From contig NZ_AP028947.1 in assembly GCF_036323495.1 (NCBI RefSeq), positions 1,488,001 to 1,552,000 on the forward strand: a stretch of DNA of 64,000 nucleotides, written 5' to 3'. Each line of letters starts with the position of its first letter. Position 1 is the stretch's first letter. Made by a program: the position numbers and the translations under genes. The notes under the pieces were generated by a model. It did no database searches. It worked only from the letters and a program-made list of their open reading frames with translations, and was not told where the DNA came from. This DNA comes from Limnobacter thiooxidans (GTDB taxonomy: Bacteria; Pseudomonadota; Gammaproteobacteria; Burkholderiales; Burkholderiaceae_B). Of the stretch, positions 19,288 to 26,823 are shown piece by piece.

Positions 19288-20073
19288 TTATTCTGCCATG
19301 CCGCCCACCACGGTGCTGTAGCCCGCGTCGACATACGTAATTTCAGCGGTAATTCCGCGTGCCAAATCGGACAACATGAAGGCGGCTGTGTTGCCCACAT
19401 CATCAATGGTCACATTTCGGCGCAGTGGTGCTGCTTCTTCAACGGCATGCAAAATCTTGCTGAACCCCTTGATGCCCGCAGCTGCCAGGGTTTTGATGGG
19501 GCCTGCGGAAATGCCGTTGACCCGAATACCTTTTGGGCCCAGTGATTCGGCCAGGTAGCGCACGGAGGCTTCAAGCGATGCCTTGGCCAAGCCCATGGTG
19601 TTGTAGTTGGGTACCATACGCACAGAACCGAGGTAACTCAGTGTCAGCAGCGCGCCTTCACGGCCCTGCATCATCGGGTAGGCTGCCTTGGCCAACGCAG
19701 GGAAGCTGTATGCAGAAATATCGTGTGCAATGCGGAATGCTTCACGGGAAATTCCTTCCAGGAAATCACCTGCAATCGCTTCACGTGGAGCAAAACCAAT
19801 GGCGTGCACCAGGCCGTCCAGCCCATCCCAGTGCTTGGCCAGTTCGGTGAACAGGCTTTCAATTTGGGTGTCTTCAGCCACATCCAGCGGGAATACCAAC
19901 TTGGAATCAAACTCGGCGGCCATGTCGGTAACCCGGTCAATGAAGCGCTCAGTCTGGTAGGTGAAGGCCAGTTCAGCACCCTGTGCATGGCAGGCTTTTG
20001 CGATGCCGTAGGCGATGGAACGGTTTGACAGCAGGCCCGTGATGAGAATTTTTTTACCGGCTAGGAATCCCAA
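19288..20073 (-). CDS. fabI: Enoyl-[acyl-carrier-protein] reductase (NADH)
   Basis: Last reductive step of fatty-acid elongation. The 261-residue short-chain dehydrogenase has the FabI-specific N-terminus [20 protein letters not shown], the catalytic Tyr-Lys arrangement in [20 protein letters not shown], and [16 protein letters not shown]. Length matches E. coli FabI (262). It is monocistronic, or leads into the ABC operon 42 bases downstream. The sequence does not say whether it is sensitive to triclosan-type inhibitors. Confidence 0.97.
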   Translation of the reverse strand: MGFLAGKKILITGLLSNRSIAYGIAKACHAQGAELAFTYQTERFIDRVTDMAAEFDSKLVFPLDVAEDTQIESLFTELAKHWDGLDGLVHAIGFAPREAIAGDFLEGISREAFRIAHDISAYSFPALAKAAYPMMQGREGALLTLSYLGSVRMVPNYNTMGLAKASLEASVRYLAESLGPKGIRVNGISAGPIKTLAAAGIKGFSKILHAVEEAAPLRRNVTIDDVGNTAAFMLSDLARGITAEITYVDAGYSTVVGGMAE

Positions 20074-20114
20074 TTTGAATTGCTCCTGAGAATGTTTTAT
20101 AGGTTTTCAGTTTG

Positions 20115-20129
20115 TGCCTATTATAGGCA
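20115..20129 (-). promoter_or_regulatory. fabI promoter -10 inside a perfect palindrome
   Basis: TGCCTAT-T-ATAGGCA is a perfect 15-bp dyad. On the minus strand it contains TATAAT (20120-20125), about 45 bases before the fabI start. A bound protein would cover the -10. The -35 is not convincing. The rest of the 20074-20223 gap holds nothing else I can name. Confidence 0.5.
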
Positions 20130-20223
20130 ATTCACAGGGCATGGGTTTCTCAAAGGGCTTCAAGCGCTCGGTTGGGTGCTATCTGCGCTTTACTTTCTGC
20201 GCTTCACTTTCCTTCTTCAGCTT

Positions 20224-21357
20224 TCAGTCCTGCAAAGGTTGTTTGTGGCCAGTCAACTGCCGCACGGTGCCTGCACTGTAGACGATTGGAGCCAGGTAAC
20301 CCTGGAACTGGCTTGCGCAGTTTTCCCAGGTAAAGGTACTGGCGTGCTGACGTGGGCGTTCCCGATCAATTTGCAGGGCTGAAAGGGCAGCATTCTTCAA
20401 ATTCCAGTCGAGCACCCCTGCGCCGGACTGGCCTACCACGTCCAGTGGACCATTCACTGGAAAAGCTGCAACCGGACAACCACTGGCCATTGCTTCCAGC
20501 AAAACCAGCCCGAAAGTATCGGTCAGGCTTGGAAATACGAAAACATCCGCCCGTTTGTAAATTTCGGACAAAGCCGCGTGATTGAGCATGCCAAACCAGC
20601 GTGCCTCAGGAAACTGTTTTTCAAGCGCTTTGCGGGCAGGGCCGTCGCCTGCAATCCATTTTTCACCGGGCAGCTCCAGTGACAAAAACGCTTCCAGGTT
20701 CTTTTCCACAGCCACACGCCCTGCGTAAAGAAACACTGGCTTTTCAACGCTGCACGCATTCAGGCGTTGCAACAATTCAACTTGCTGCGGATCGTCTGAG
20801 GCCAGCTCGCAGGGGCTGTAACTCAAATGTTTGCTGACCGGTGATTTGTCGGGGTTGAAACGCTTCAAGTCAACCCCGCGCTGCCACAGCACGCAATTGT
20901 TCAAACCACGACTTTTCAATGTGTCGATGACCGATTGTGTGGGTACCATCACCGCCCTCGAGGGCTTGTGAAACCAGCGAAGCAGTGCCGCAGTAAACCG
21001 GATGGGAATGCCCGAACGCGCTTTCACATATTCGGGGAACTGGGTGTGGTATGCCGTGGTAAACGGTAACCCGGCGTACCTGGCCAGCAGGCGCATGCCC
21101 AGGCCAATTGGTCCTTCGGTCACGATGTGAACGGCCTGTGGCTTGAATTCACGCAGTTCGCGCCGCAGGCGGCCAAACGGCCACACTGCAAGCCTGATCT
21201 CAGGGTAGGTAGGGCAGGGTATTGTCTTGAACAGTCCGGGGTGAATCACCCGGACTTCATGGCCCTGTGTAATTAGCCTGTTCACCACCTGGCTGAGTGT
21301 TTGAACCACACCATTGACCTGGGGTGCCCATGCATCTGTAGCGATCAATATACGCAT
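20224..21357 (-). CDS. GT4-family glycosyltransferase (Agt-like candidate)
   Basis: GT-B glycosyltransferase of 377 residues. The N-terminal domain starts RILIATDAWAPQVNGVVQTL, the acceptor-side signature shared with lipid glycosyltransferases. The C-terminal domain has the donor-binding DTFGLVLLEAMASGCPVAAF E-x7-E motif (about 285-310). It begins 5 bases after the metallophosphoesterase gene, with GGAG overlapping that stop codon, so the two are translationally coupled. The pairing fits a diacylglycerol glycosyltransferase such as Agt acting after PlcP. Sugar and acceptor are inferred, not shown. Confidence 0.85.
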   Translation of the reverse strand: MRILIATDAWAPQVNGVVQTLSQVVNRLITQGHEVRVIHPGLFKTIPCPTYPEIRLAVWPFGRLRRELREFKPQAVHIVTEGPIGLGMRLLARYAGLPFTTAYHTQFPEYVKARSGIPIRFTAALLRWFHKPSRAVMVPTQSVIDTLKSRGLNNCVLWQRGVDLKRFNPDKSPVSKHLSYSPCELASDDPQQVELLQRLNACSVEKPVFLYAGRVAVEKNLEAFLSLELPGEKWIAGDGPARKALEKQFPEARWFGMLNHAALSEIYKRADVFVFPSLTDTFGLVLLEAMASGCPVAAFPVNGPLDVVGQSGAGVLDWNLKNAALSALQIDRERPRQHASTFTWENCASQFQGYLAPIVYSAGTVRQLTGHKQPLQD

Positions 21358-21362
21358 GCTGC

Positions 21363-22307
21363 TTACTCCGCGTTGGCGTGTTCAAGCGCCTTTTGTTTGC
21401 GGGCTGGCAGATCCCGGTGGGGCCAGTGCACAATTTCCAGTTTTCCGCAGGGGTGTTCAACCAAGGCGGTCAGGCTTTCAACCCAATCACCATCGTTGCA
21501 ATACAGCAAGCCGTCTACCTGCTTGATCTCGGCTTTGTGAATGTGGCCGCACACCACGCCGTCGTAGCCTCGGTGTTTGGCTTCATGAATCAGGGCGTGC
21601 TCGAATTCCAGAATGAAGTTCACTGCATTTTTCACCTGCTGTTTCAGGAACTGCGACAGCGACCAATATGGGTAACCCAGTTTGATTCGAACATTGTTCA
21701 ACATCCGGTTCAGGGTCAGCGCAAAGGTGTACAGCGTGTCGCCCAGGTAAGCCAGCCATTTCGCGTAACGCACCACCTGGTCAAATTCATCGCCATGTAC
21801 TACCCACAGGCGTTTGCCATCGGCTGTCACGTGCACTGCGCTGTCAAGAATCGGGATGTCGCCGAAAGTCATGCCGGCAAATTGCCGGGCCGCCTCATCG
21901 TGGTTACCGGGGATGAACACAACCTGAGTGCCTTTGCGCGCCTTGCGCAACACCTTCTGGATTACATCGTTGTGGCTTTGCGGCCAGAACCAGTTCTTGC
22001 GCAGTTGCCAACCGTCAATGATGTCGCCAACCAGGTAAAGCGTATCGCTTTCATTGTGTTTGAGAAAGTGGAGCAGGGCGTCGGCCTGGCATCCGGCAGT
22101 GCCCAGGTGGATGTCTGAAATCCAGATGGTGCGGTATCTGTTGGAGCCTTGTTCCTCGTCAAAAGGATCAACGGGTTCCATCGAGGGGGGGCTGGCGAGC
22201 TCACCGGAGTTTTCTTCGCGGGTCGCTTTGGAAAACAGTTGCTCTGCAAATTGCTGCTTGAAGTTCAACTGGTTCGGGCGCATTTTCAATGTCCATGTTT
22301 TTGTCAT
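21363..22307 (-). CDS. LpxH/PlcP-like calcineurin-type phosphoesterase
   Basis: Metallophosphoesterase with all five blocks: SDIHLG, GDIIDGW, PGNHDE, VVHGDEFD and GHIHKAE. The family is usually annotated UDP-2,3-diacylglucosamine diphosphatase. The size (about 300 residues) and the segment YPYWSLSQFLKQQVKNAVNF fit the subgroup containing PlcP, the phospholipase C of lipid remodelling, rather than short E. coli-type LpxH (240). The frame is open to a TTG at 22370, but a Pho box and -10 occupy 22315-22359. The real start is therefore the ATG at 22307 (near-leaderless) or the ATG at 22271. Confidence 0.8.
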   Translation of the reverse strand: MTKTWTLKMRPNQLNFKQQFAEQLFSKATREENSGELASPPSMEPVDPFDEEQGSNRYRTIWISDIHLGTAGCQADALLHFLKHNESDTLYLVGDIIDGWQLRKNWFWPQSHNDVIQKVLRKARKGTQVVFIPGNHDEAARQFAGMTFGDIPILDSAVHVTADGKRLWVVHGDEFDQVVRYAKWLAYLGDTLYTFALTLNRMLNNVRIKLGYPYWSLSQFLKQQVKNAVNFILEFEHALIHEAKHRGYDGVVCGHIHKAEIKQVDGLLYCNDGDWVESLTALVEHPCGKLEIVHWPHRDLPARKQKALEHANAE

Positions 22308-22314
22308 GGAACCG

Positions 22315-22359
22315 ATTAGACGCGCCCGATTTGACCGGCATGTGACAGAGAGATGACTC
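22315..22359 (-). promoter_or_regulatory. Pho box and -10 in front of the PlcP-like/glycosyltransferase operon
   Basis: On the minus strand GAGTCAT (22353-22359), CTGTCAC (22342-22348) and CGGTCAA (22331-22337) are spaced exactly 11 bases apart. They match the PhoB consensus CTGTCAT at 5, 6 and 5 of 7 positions. Ten bases further lies TCTAAT (22315-22320), a 5-of-6 match to the -10. This is the standard layout of a PhoB-activated promoter. Confidence 0.7.
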
Positions 22360-22393
22360 TTTTTTGACAAAGAGCCAAAGTGTGTCGGCTTGC

Positions 22394-22672
22394 TTATCTC
22401 GCCCGTGTGGTCTCAAGGCTCTTGGGAAGCCACCAGGTGAATCCATACAGCAGTGTTTTTGACACCACTTCCAGGGGGGGCAGGTTCTTGCCGCGCAAAC
22501 GCAGGAAGGCAATCGGTAGTTCCAGCGTGTGGGCCACCAGCAACAAAGCAGCCAGCACCAGCAGGAAAGGCATGACAAGGCTGATCAACAAATACGCAGG
22601 TACAACGATCCAGAAGCCGTTCATGACTTTGCGTATGGATTCGAACGACTGGGGGCTGACTTTAATGGCCAT
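22394..22672 (-). CDS. Small hypothetical membrane protein (92 aa)
   Basis: Unrecognised. From the ATG at 22672 (preceded by AAGGATCACC) the product is 92 residues. A polar N-terminus is followed by one long or two closely spaced hydrophobic helices (about 18-48) and a basic C-terminus with an aromatic patch (YGFTWWLPKSL). The open frame continues upstream across tRNA-Val, which cannot be coding. The Pho box of the next operon lies just after its stop, so it is probably a separate unit. Confidence 0.6.
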   Translation of the reverse strand: MAIKVSPQSFESIRKVMNGFWIVVPAYLLISLVMPFLLVLAALLLVAHTLELPIAFLRLRGKNLPPLEVVSKTLLYGFTWWLPKSLETTRAR

Positions 22673-22779
22673 GGTGATCCTTGGTGGTTGAAGTAAAGCG
22701 GTTGTAGTAAATGCAAAGCTTGAAAAATCGTGAATATGACAATAGTTCTTGTCAGAAACGTTGTCAAGCGCATTTGGAC

Positions 22780-22808
22780 TTGCCCCCGCGGCCGAGCTGG
22801 TGTATATT
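22780..22808 (+). promoter_or_regulatory. tRNA-Val promoter
   Basis: TTGCCC (22780-22785), 17-base spacer, TATATT (22803-22808), with the mature tRNA beginning 14 bases later. Confidence 0.65.
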
Positions 22809-22822
22809 TCGCACTCTTCTTT

Positions 22823-22899
<77 letters not shown>

Positions 22900-23055
22900 C
22901 ATTTCCCTCTGGTTAGCCCCCCGTTGTTTGCCGCTCCAATCTGTGTGTGTCAGCGCACCGAACTTTTGCGTCCGTTTGTTTATCGTGACTTTGGCTTCCC
23001 TGAAGCCGCCTTTTCGCCTTCTGCGACCCAGGCACAAAACGACGGAGAATATTGC

Positions 23056-23331
23056 ATGAACAATCAAACACCAGCCGGTACCGGAAAAAACCAGAACCAA
23101 AACAAGAATCAGAACCAAGCCAAGGGCAATACCAACACCGATATACCCGACGGTGATCATTGGAAAGCCAAGATCAATGGCGCCAAGCAGCAGTGGAGCA
23201 AACTTCAGCAAGAAGAGCTTGTCTCCACTGCTGGTGACAGTGACCAGCTTTCCAGCCTGGTGCAAAAGCGCTATTCCATGAACAAGGCCGACGCAGACAA
23301 ACAAGTGGAAGCTTTTTTCAACAAGCACTAA
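23056..23331 (+). CDS. CsbD-like stress protein
   Basis: 91 residues. A low-complexity Asn/Gln/Lys head (about 1-30) precedes a domain with DHWKAKINGAKQQWSKL, a Gly-Asp-x-Asp-Gln turn and KQVEAFFNKH, the pattern of the CsbD/UPF0337 family of small hydrophilic stress proteins. CGGAGA stands 7 bases before the ATG. The open frame extends back into the tRNA but is not coding there. It heads a run of envelope/stress genes and is followed 26 bases later by the DUF4398 lipoprotein. Molecular function of the family is unknown. Confidence 0.8.
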   Translation: MNNQTPAGTGKNQNQNKNQNQAKGNTNTDIPDGDHWKAKINGAKQQWSKLQQEELVSTAGDSDQLSSLVQKRYSMNKADADKQVEAFFNKH

Positions 23332-23357
23332 TCGACTCATACACAGGTGGAAACACA

Positions 23358-23729
23358 ATGAAGATTGCTATCTCAAGCTTAATCGTGGGCGCTGGCATTC
23401 TTGCCGCGTGTGCCACCACGCCTTCCCCTCCGGGAAGGTCGTATGTGGCGGCCCAAGTGGCCGTTGCCAATGCCGAGAAACTGCCAGTATTCACTTATGG
23501 CAATCAGGAATTGACCGTTGCACGGCAAAAGCTCGAAGCCTCTCGATTTGCTGCCCTGGACGGAAAGCCCGAGCTGGCAGAAATGTTGGCTGTTGAATCT
23601 CAAGTGAGCGCCGACCTTGCGGTTGCCAAAACATCCCTTGGCAAGGTCACCGCCACAAGCGAAGACATGCAGAACCAGAACAAGGCCCTGCAACAGGAAA
23701 TGCGTCGCAATTTAAAGGCCACACCATGA
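23358..23729 (+). CDS. DUF4398-type lipoprotein
   Basis: 123 residues with a lipoprotein signal peptide (lipobox LAAC, Cys at 18). A mature helical domain follows, rich in Ala, Glu, Gln and Lys, with the RSYVAAQVAVANAEK start typical of DUF4398. It probably forms a periplasmic coiled coil anchored to the outer membrane. It overlaps the following OmpA-type gene by 4 bases (ATGA) and so is translationally coupled to it. DUF4398 and OmpA genes are commonly paired in beta- and gammaproteobacteria. Confidence 0.85.
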   Translation: MKIAISSLIVGAGILAACATTPSPPGRSYVAAQVAVANAEKLPVFTYGNQELTVARQKLEASRFAALDGKPELAEMLAVESQVSADLAVAKTSLGKVTATSEDMQNQNKALQQEMRRNLKATP

Positions 23730-24502
23730 ACAACTTCCCCCGTTACACCATATTGGGCGCACTGGTCATAGGCTTGTTTTCCGCTTGTGCTTCGCCCCCG
23801 GAAGCCACCGACCGGCAGATCGAATTACGCAACAAGCTTGCAGCACTGCAAAATGACCCGGTGCTAAGCCGATATTCACCACAAGCGAGGGCAGAAGCTG
23901 AATCCGCAGTGGCCCGGATGGACCAGCCACAAGCTAGCCTGCAGGACAGAACGCACAATGAATTCATTGCGTATCACAAAATTGAAATTGCGGAAGTGAA
24001 AGCACGTGAAGCCCATTTGCTGGAGCGTCAGAACGCCATGTCCGATGACACAGCCGCTGCGCGTTTGGCCTCTCGCACTGCCGAGGCAGATGACGCCAAC
24101 CGCCGTGCGGCAGCCTTGAAGGCTGAATTGGCGGCCATGAATGCAAAGCCCAGCCCCCGTGGCATGTTGGTGACCTTGGGCGATGTCCTGTTTTCTACTG
24201 GCCAATACAACATCAGTCCCAATGCGGATGCCAATCTGGACAAGCTGTTCAGTTTTCTGGACAGCAACCCTGAAAGTCGTTTGGCTATCGAAGGCCACAC
24301 TGACAACGTAGGTGCAAGTGAGGCCAATCTGGCGCTGTCACAAAGCAGGGCTTTTGCGGTGAGCAGCTACTTGGAGGGCAAGGGTATTTCCCGCAAAAGA
24401 ATGACTGTTCAAGGCCTTGGCGAGACTGCACCGGTTGCCGGCAATGACAGTGCTGCCGGGCGCCAGTTGAACCGACGTGTTGAGGCCACCATTCTCGATT
24501 GA
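23726..24502 (+). CDS. OmpA-family peptidoglycan-associated lipoprotein
   Basis: 258 residues. Lipoprotein signal (lipobox FSAC, Cys about 20), DUF4398-like helical part (about 25-140), then an OmpA C-terminal domain (about 145-258) with the peptidoglycan-binding pattern IEGHTDNVGASEANLALSQSRA and the Arg in NRRVEA. It should link the outer membrane to the wall. It forms an operon with the preceding lipoprotein and ends at a strong terminator. This is not Pal itself, as no tol genes are nearby. Confidence 0.9.
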   Translation: MNNFPRYTILGALVIGLFSACASPPEATDRQIELRNKLAALQNDPVLSRYSPQARAEAESAVARMDQPQASLQDRTHNEFIAYHKIEIAEVKAREAHLLERQNAMSDDTAAARLASRTAEADDANRRAAALKAELAAMNAKPSPRGMLVTLGDVLFSTGQYNISPNADANLDKLFSFLDSNPESRLAIEGHTDNVGASEANLALSQSRAFAVSSYLEGKGISRKRMTVQGLGETAPVAGNDSAAGRQLNRRVEATILD

Positions 24503-24531
24503 GCGAATCACCACATTGTTAGAGGCCCAAG

Positions 24532-24573
24532 AAAAAACCCCTGAGTCACCTTCAAGAGGCTCAGGGGTTTTTT
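24532..24573 (+). terminator. Intrinsic terminator after the OmpA lipoprotein
   Basis: A 14-bp stem, AAAAAACCCCTGAG (24532-24545) with its complement at 24560-24573, ends in a T run. It sits between convergent transcription units and may serve both. Confidence 0.9.
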
Positions 24574-24597
24574 GTAGCGGATCCTTGATCTGGGCTT

Positions 24598-24921
24598 TTA
24601 GTTCTCTCTGTGTTGAACAGCCGAACCAGACCTGACCCACAGCACAGGAATGACCTGCACAATATTCTCTACGTAAACAAATTTGCGCAGCTCTGTGGCA
24701 ATTTTATTTAGGTGGTCCAGTTCAATCTCCGAGTCCACAAAACCGCTCAGGGTAACAACCTGACCGAATGTATTCACATTGACAATGGAGTCGAACAACA
24801 ATGGCTCACCCAGCAAGATTGTCTTGACCGTGTTGTTGAGCGTAATGTCGTCTGAAAACATGTGTTGAAAGTCTTCGTACAACACCACGTTGCCCGAGTG
24901 AAAGAATTTTCTTTTTTCCAT
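24598..24921 (-). CDS. BON-domain protein
   Basis: About 107 residues, no signal peptide, with one BON (OsmY/nodulation) domain. The pattern is DITLNNTVKTILLG, then VNVNTFGQVVTLSGFVDSEIELDHL, then the closing strand ENIVQVIPVLWV. Two ATGs stand side by side (24924, 24921); GGAG lies 6 bases from the second, which I prefer. It follows the BON lipoprotein on the same strand, 27 bases away. BON domains are thought to bind phospholipid or envelope surfaces; here the lack of a signal suggests a cytoplasmic location. Confidence 0.8.
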   Translation of the reverse strand: MEKRKFFHSGNVVLYEDFQHMFSDDITLNNTVKTILLGEPLLFDSIVNVNTFGQVVTLSGFVDSEIELDHLNKIATELRKFVYVENIVQVIPVLWVRSGSAVQHREN

Positions 24922-24948
24922 CATTTTCTCCAATGCCAAAAACAGATA

Positions 24949-25260
24949 TCACTTCATGCGCATGTCATTTTTTACGGATTCCACGCCTTTGACCGATCGA
25001 GTCAACTCAACAGCCTTGTTCATGTCTTCCTTGGAATTGATAAAACCGCTGAGTTGAACTTCGCCCTTGAAGGTTTCGACATTGATTTCCGAGGCTTTCA
25101 GGGTTGAATCATTGAAAATGGCTGCCTTGACTCGGGTTGTAATGACCGAGTCATCAATGTATTCACCCGTGCTGCTTTGGCCTGGACCTGCAGCACAGGC
25201 CACCATGAACAGCAAGGAAAATATGCCCAATACGCGAACAACGTGCTTGTTTGTAATCAT
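24949..25260 (-). CDS. BON-domain lipoprotein (OsmY-like)
   Basis: 103 residues. Signal peptide with lipobox MVAC (Cys about 22), then a single BON domain: YIDDSVITTRVKAAIF, INVETFKGEVQLSGFINS, and GVESVKNDMRMK. This is the standard small periplasmic BON protein associated with osmotic and envelope stress in proteobacteria. It stands between the DUF883-like gene and the second BON gene on the same strand, so the three are probably co-transcribed. Confidence 0.88.
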   Translation of the reverse strand: MITNKHVVRVLGIFSLLFMVACAAGPGQSSTGEYIDDSVITTRVKAAIFNDSTLKASEINVETFKGEVQLSGFINSKEDMNKAVELTRSVKGVESVKNDMRMK

Positions 25261-25294
25261 GAATTGATGTCCTTGTTAGATTAGATGAATGAAA

Positions 25295-25516
25295 TCAGGC
25301 GCGAATTTTCGAGAGCAAAAAGCCCATCAACAGGCCGAAGGCCCCTACAGCCAGTGCAGCCTTGAACGGAGACTCGGTGATGTAATCCCGGCCCATGTTT
25401 TCAACTTCACGGCTTTTGGTTGCCAGAGCGTGTTCAACATCAGGCCATCGGTTACTGCTGAGATTACTGTTAGTGCTTCCGATGGAGTGGTCTGGATTAA
25501 CGGGTAGCTTTTCCAT
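25295..25516 (-). CDS. DUF883-like small membrane-anchored protein
   Basis: 73 residues. The C-terminal part ESPFKAALAVGAFGLLMGFLLSKIRA is the glycine-rich single helix that ends DUF883/ElaB-type proteins, which in E. coli can associate with ribosomes. The usual long amphipathic N-terminal half is shortened to about 45 polar residues, so membership is by the tail only. It lies upstream of the BON lipoprotein on the same strand. Confidence 0.65.
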   Translation of the reverse strand: MEKLPVNPDHSIGSTNSNLSSNRWPDVEHALATKSREVENMGRDYITESPFKAALAVGAFGLLMGFLLSKIRA

Positions 25517-25613
25517 AATTGATTTCCTTTAAGTGGTGAAAAACAAATTTCAGGGTAATTCTCTGTAGTGGCGGCGTCTGTTCGTTCTCGTACGGAAAGC
25601 TCGCCGTCTGCTT

Positions 25614-26360
25614 TCAGGGCGCAGATGTGACCATGTCACTCTGCGCGTGATCTTTCGCCTCCGGCTGGGGCAACAAGCGCTCGAATTCGGTTTTTACAAC
25701 CTGATAGCACTCGCAAACACGCGCTTCGAGGCGCGGCCGGTCCAATACCTCAATGCGGCCACGGGCATACTGGATCAAGCCTTCCCGCTGCAAGCGGCCC
25801 GCCGCTTCGGTTACACCCTCCCGCCTGACCCCCAGCATGTTGGCGATCAATTCCTGGGTCATGTTCAGGGTATTGCCTTCAAGGCGGTCCAGGCTTAGAA
25901 GCAACCATCTGCACAATTGTTGTTCAACCGAGTGATGTCGGTTACAGACGGCGGTTTGCGTCATCTGGGTAATCAGGGCCTGGGTATACCGGAGCAGCAG
26001 TTGCTGTGTTGGCCCACCCAGATGAAATTCGGAAAGTAGAACCTGAGGCTTTAAGCGGTATCCCAAGCCTTTGCTTTGAACGACAGCCCGGCTGGGTGTC
26101 GTGTTGCCGCCCATGAACAAGGCAATACCCAAAATGCCCTCGTTACCCACCACAGCAATTTCGGCAGACGACCCGTTTTCGAGCACATACAGCAGCGAAA
26201 TGATGGCAGTGGTTGGAAAGTACACATGGCGCAGTTGGTCCCCGGATTCATAGAGAACCTCGCCCAGTTCCAGTTCAACAGGAACCAGAAAGGGTGCAAT
26301 GCGCGAATATGCCTCTTTTGGCAATGCGTTTAGCAATTGATTGCAGCATGGATTGGTCAT
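25614..26360 (-). CDS. Crp/Fnr-family transcription regulator
   Basis: From the ATG at 26360 the protein has 248 residues. A cyclic-nucleotide-binding-like beta roll (about 20-125) is followed by the dimer helix and a winged helix-turn-helix (about 165-215: MTQELIANMLGVRREGVTEAAGRLQ). The Cys set needed for an FNR iron-sulfur cluster is absent, and the cAMP pocket is not clearly conserved, so the signal is unknown. A TTG 30 bases upstream is an alternative start. Its neighbours suggest it controls the stress/envelope cluster or the small gene opposite. Confidence 0.85.
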   Translation of the reverse strand: MTNPCCNQLLNALPKEAYSRIAPFLVPVELELGEVLYESGDQLRHVYFPTTAIISLLYVLENGSSAEIAVVGNEGILGIALFMGGNTTPSRAVVQSKGLGYRLKPQVLLSEFHLGGPTQQLLLRYTQALITQMTQTAVCNRHHSVEQQLCRWLLLSLDRLEGNTLNMTQELIANMLGVRREGVTEAAGRLQREGLIQYARGRIEVLDRPRLEARVCECYQVVKTEFERLLPQPEAKDHAQSDMVTSAP

Positions 26361-26462
26361 CGTGCCCCACGTTCTAAAAGTTTGGCCCAAGCCTGATAAT
26401 CAAAGCCAGATGGGTGAATACTTGAAACAATAGTGCAAGTGTTTGATGTTGCTGAGTACGGT

Positions 26463-26487
26463 AACGTACATACCCTGTGGGTACGTT
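26463..26487. promoter_or_regulatory. Dyad between the Crp/Fnr gene and the lysine-rich gene
   Basis: AACGTAC (26463-26469) and GTACGTT (26481-26487) form a 7-bp inverted repeat with an 11-base spacer. A nested dyad, TACCC-TGT-GGGTA, lies at 26471-26483. The position between divergent genes fits an operator. It does not look like the TTGAT-N4-ATCAA site of FNR-type proteins. Confidence 0.45.
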
Positions 26488-26548
26488 GACCTGACAATTC
26501 CGTTCTGGGCTGAATTGTCGGTCTTGAAACCAGAAAGGAGCCCGTTCG

Positions 26549-26677
26549 ATGACGCATGAACAGAAAAGTAACAAGCAGGACAAGAAGAAACCTTTGAGCA
26601 CACCCAAAGAGAAAAAAGTGGCCAAGAAATTGAAAAAAGACATCAAGGAGGGCATCCACAAGCCCAAAATCTCCTGA
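26549..26677 (+). CDS. Tiny lysine-rich protein (42 aa)
   Basis: ATG at 26549 stands behind a near-perfect AAAGGAG 8 bases upstream, and the frame closes at TGA 26675-26677. The product is 42 residues with Lys at more than a third of positions ([15 protein letters not shown] is typical), no Cys or Trp and no hydrophobic segment. It should be soluble and strongly basic, possibly nucleic-acid binding. I do not recognise a family. Divergent from the Crp/Fnr gene. Confidence 0.65.
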   Translation: MTHEQKSNKQDKKKPLSTPKEKKVAKKLKKDIKEGIHKPKIS

Positions 26678-26823
26678 TTGATCATGCTTTTGATCCGAAT
26701 CAACAGCCCGCGAATGTTCAGGCAAGCTTCCAGAGGCTAAAATACAGGGTTGAGAAAAATTTGAGCTGTGTCCGGACCTGTTGTTTTGGATCCAAAAGCT
26801 TATTCCACCTAAGGGAAGTACTT

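Noticed and set aside
22308..22370. TTG at 22370 as start of the PlcP-like gene
   Set aside because: The codons from it to 22307 coincide with the Pho box and -10, and no ribosome site precedes it.
25614..26360. FNR-type oxygen sensor
   Set aside because: The four Cys ligands of an FNR cluster are not present.
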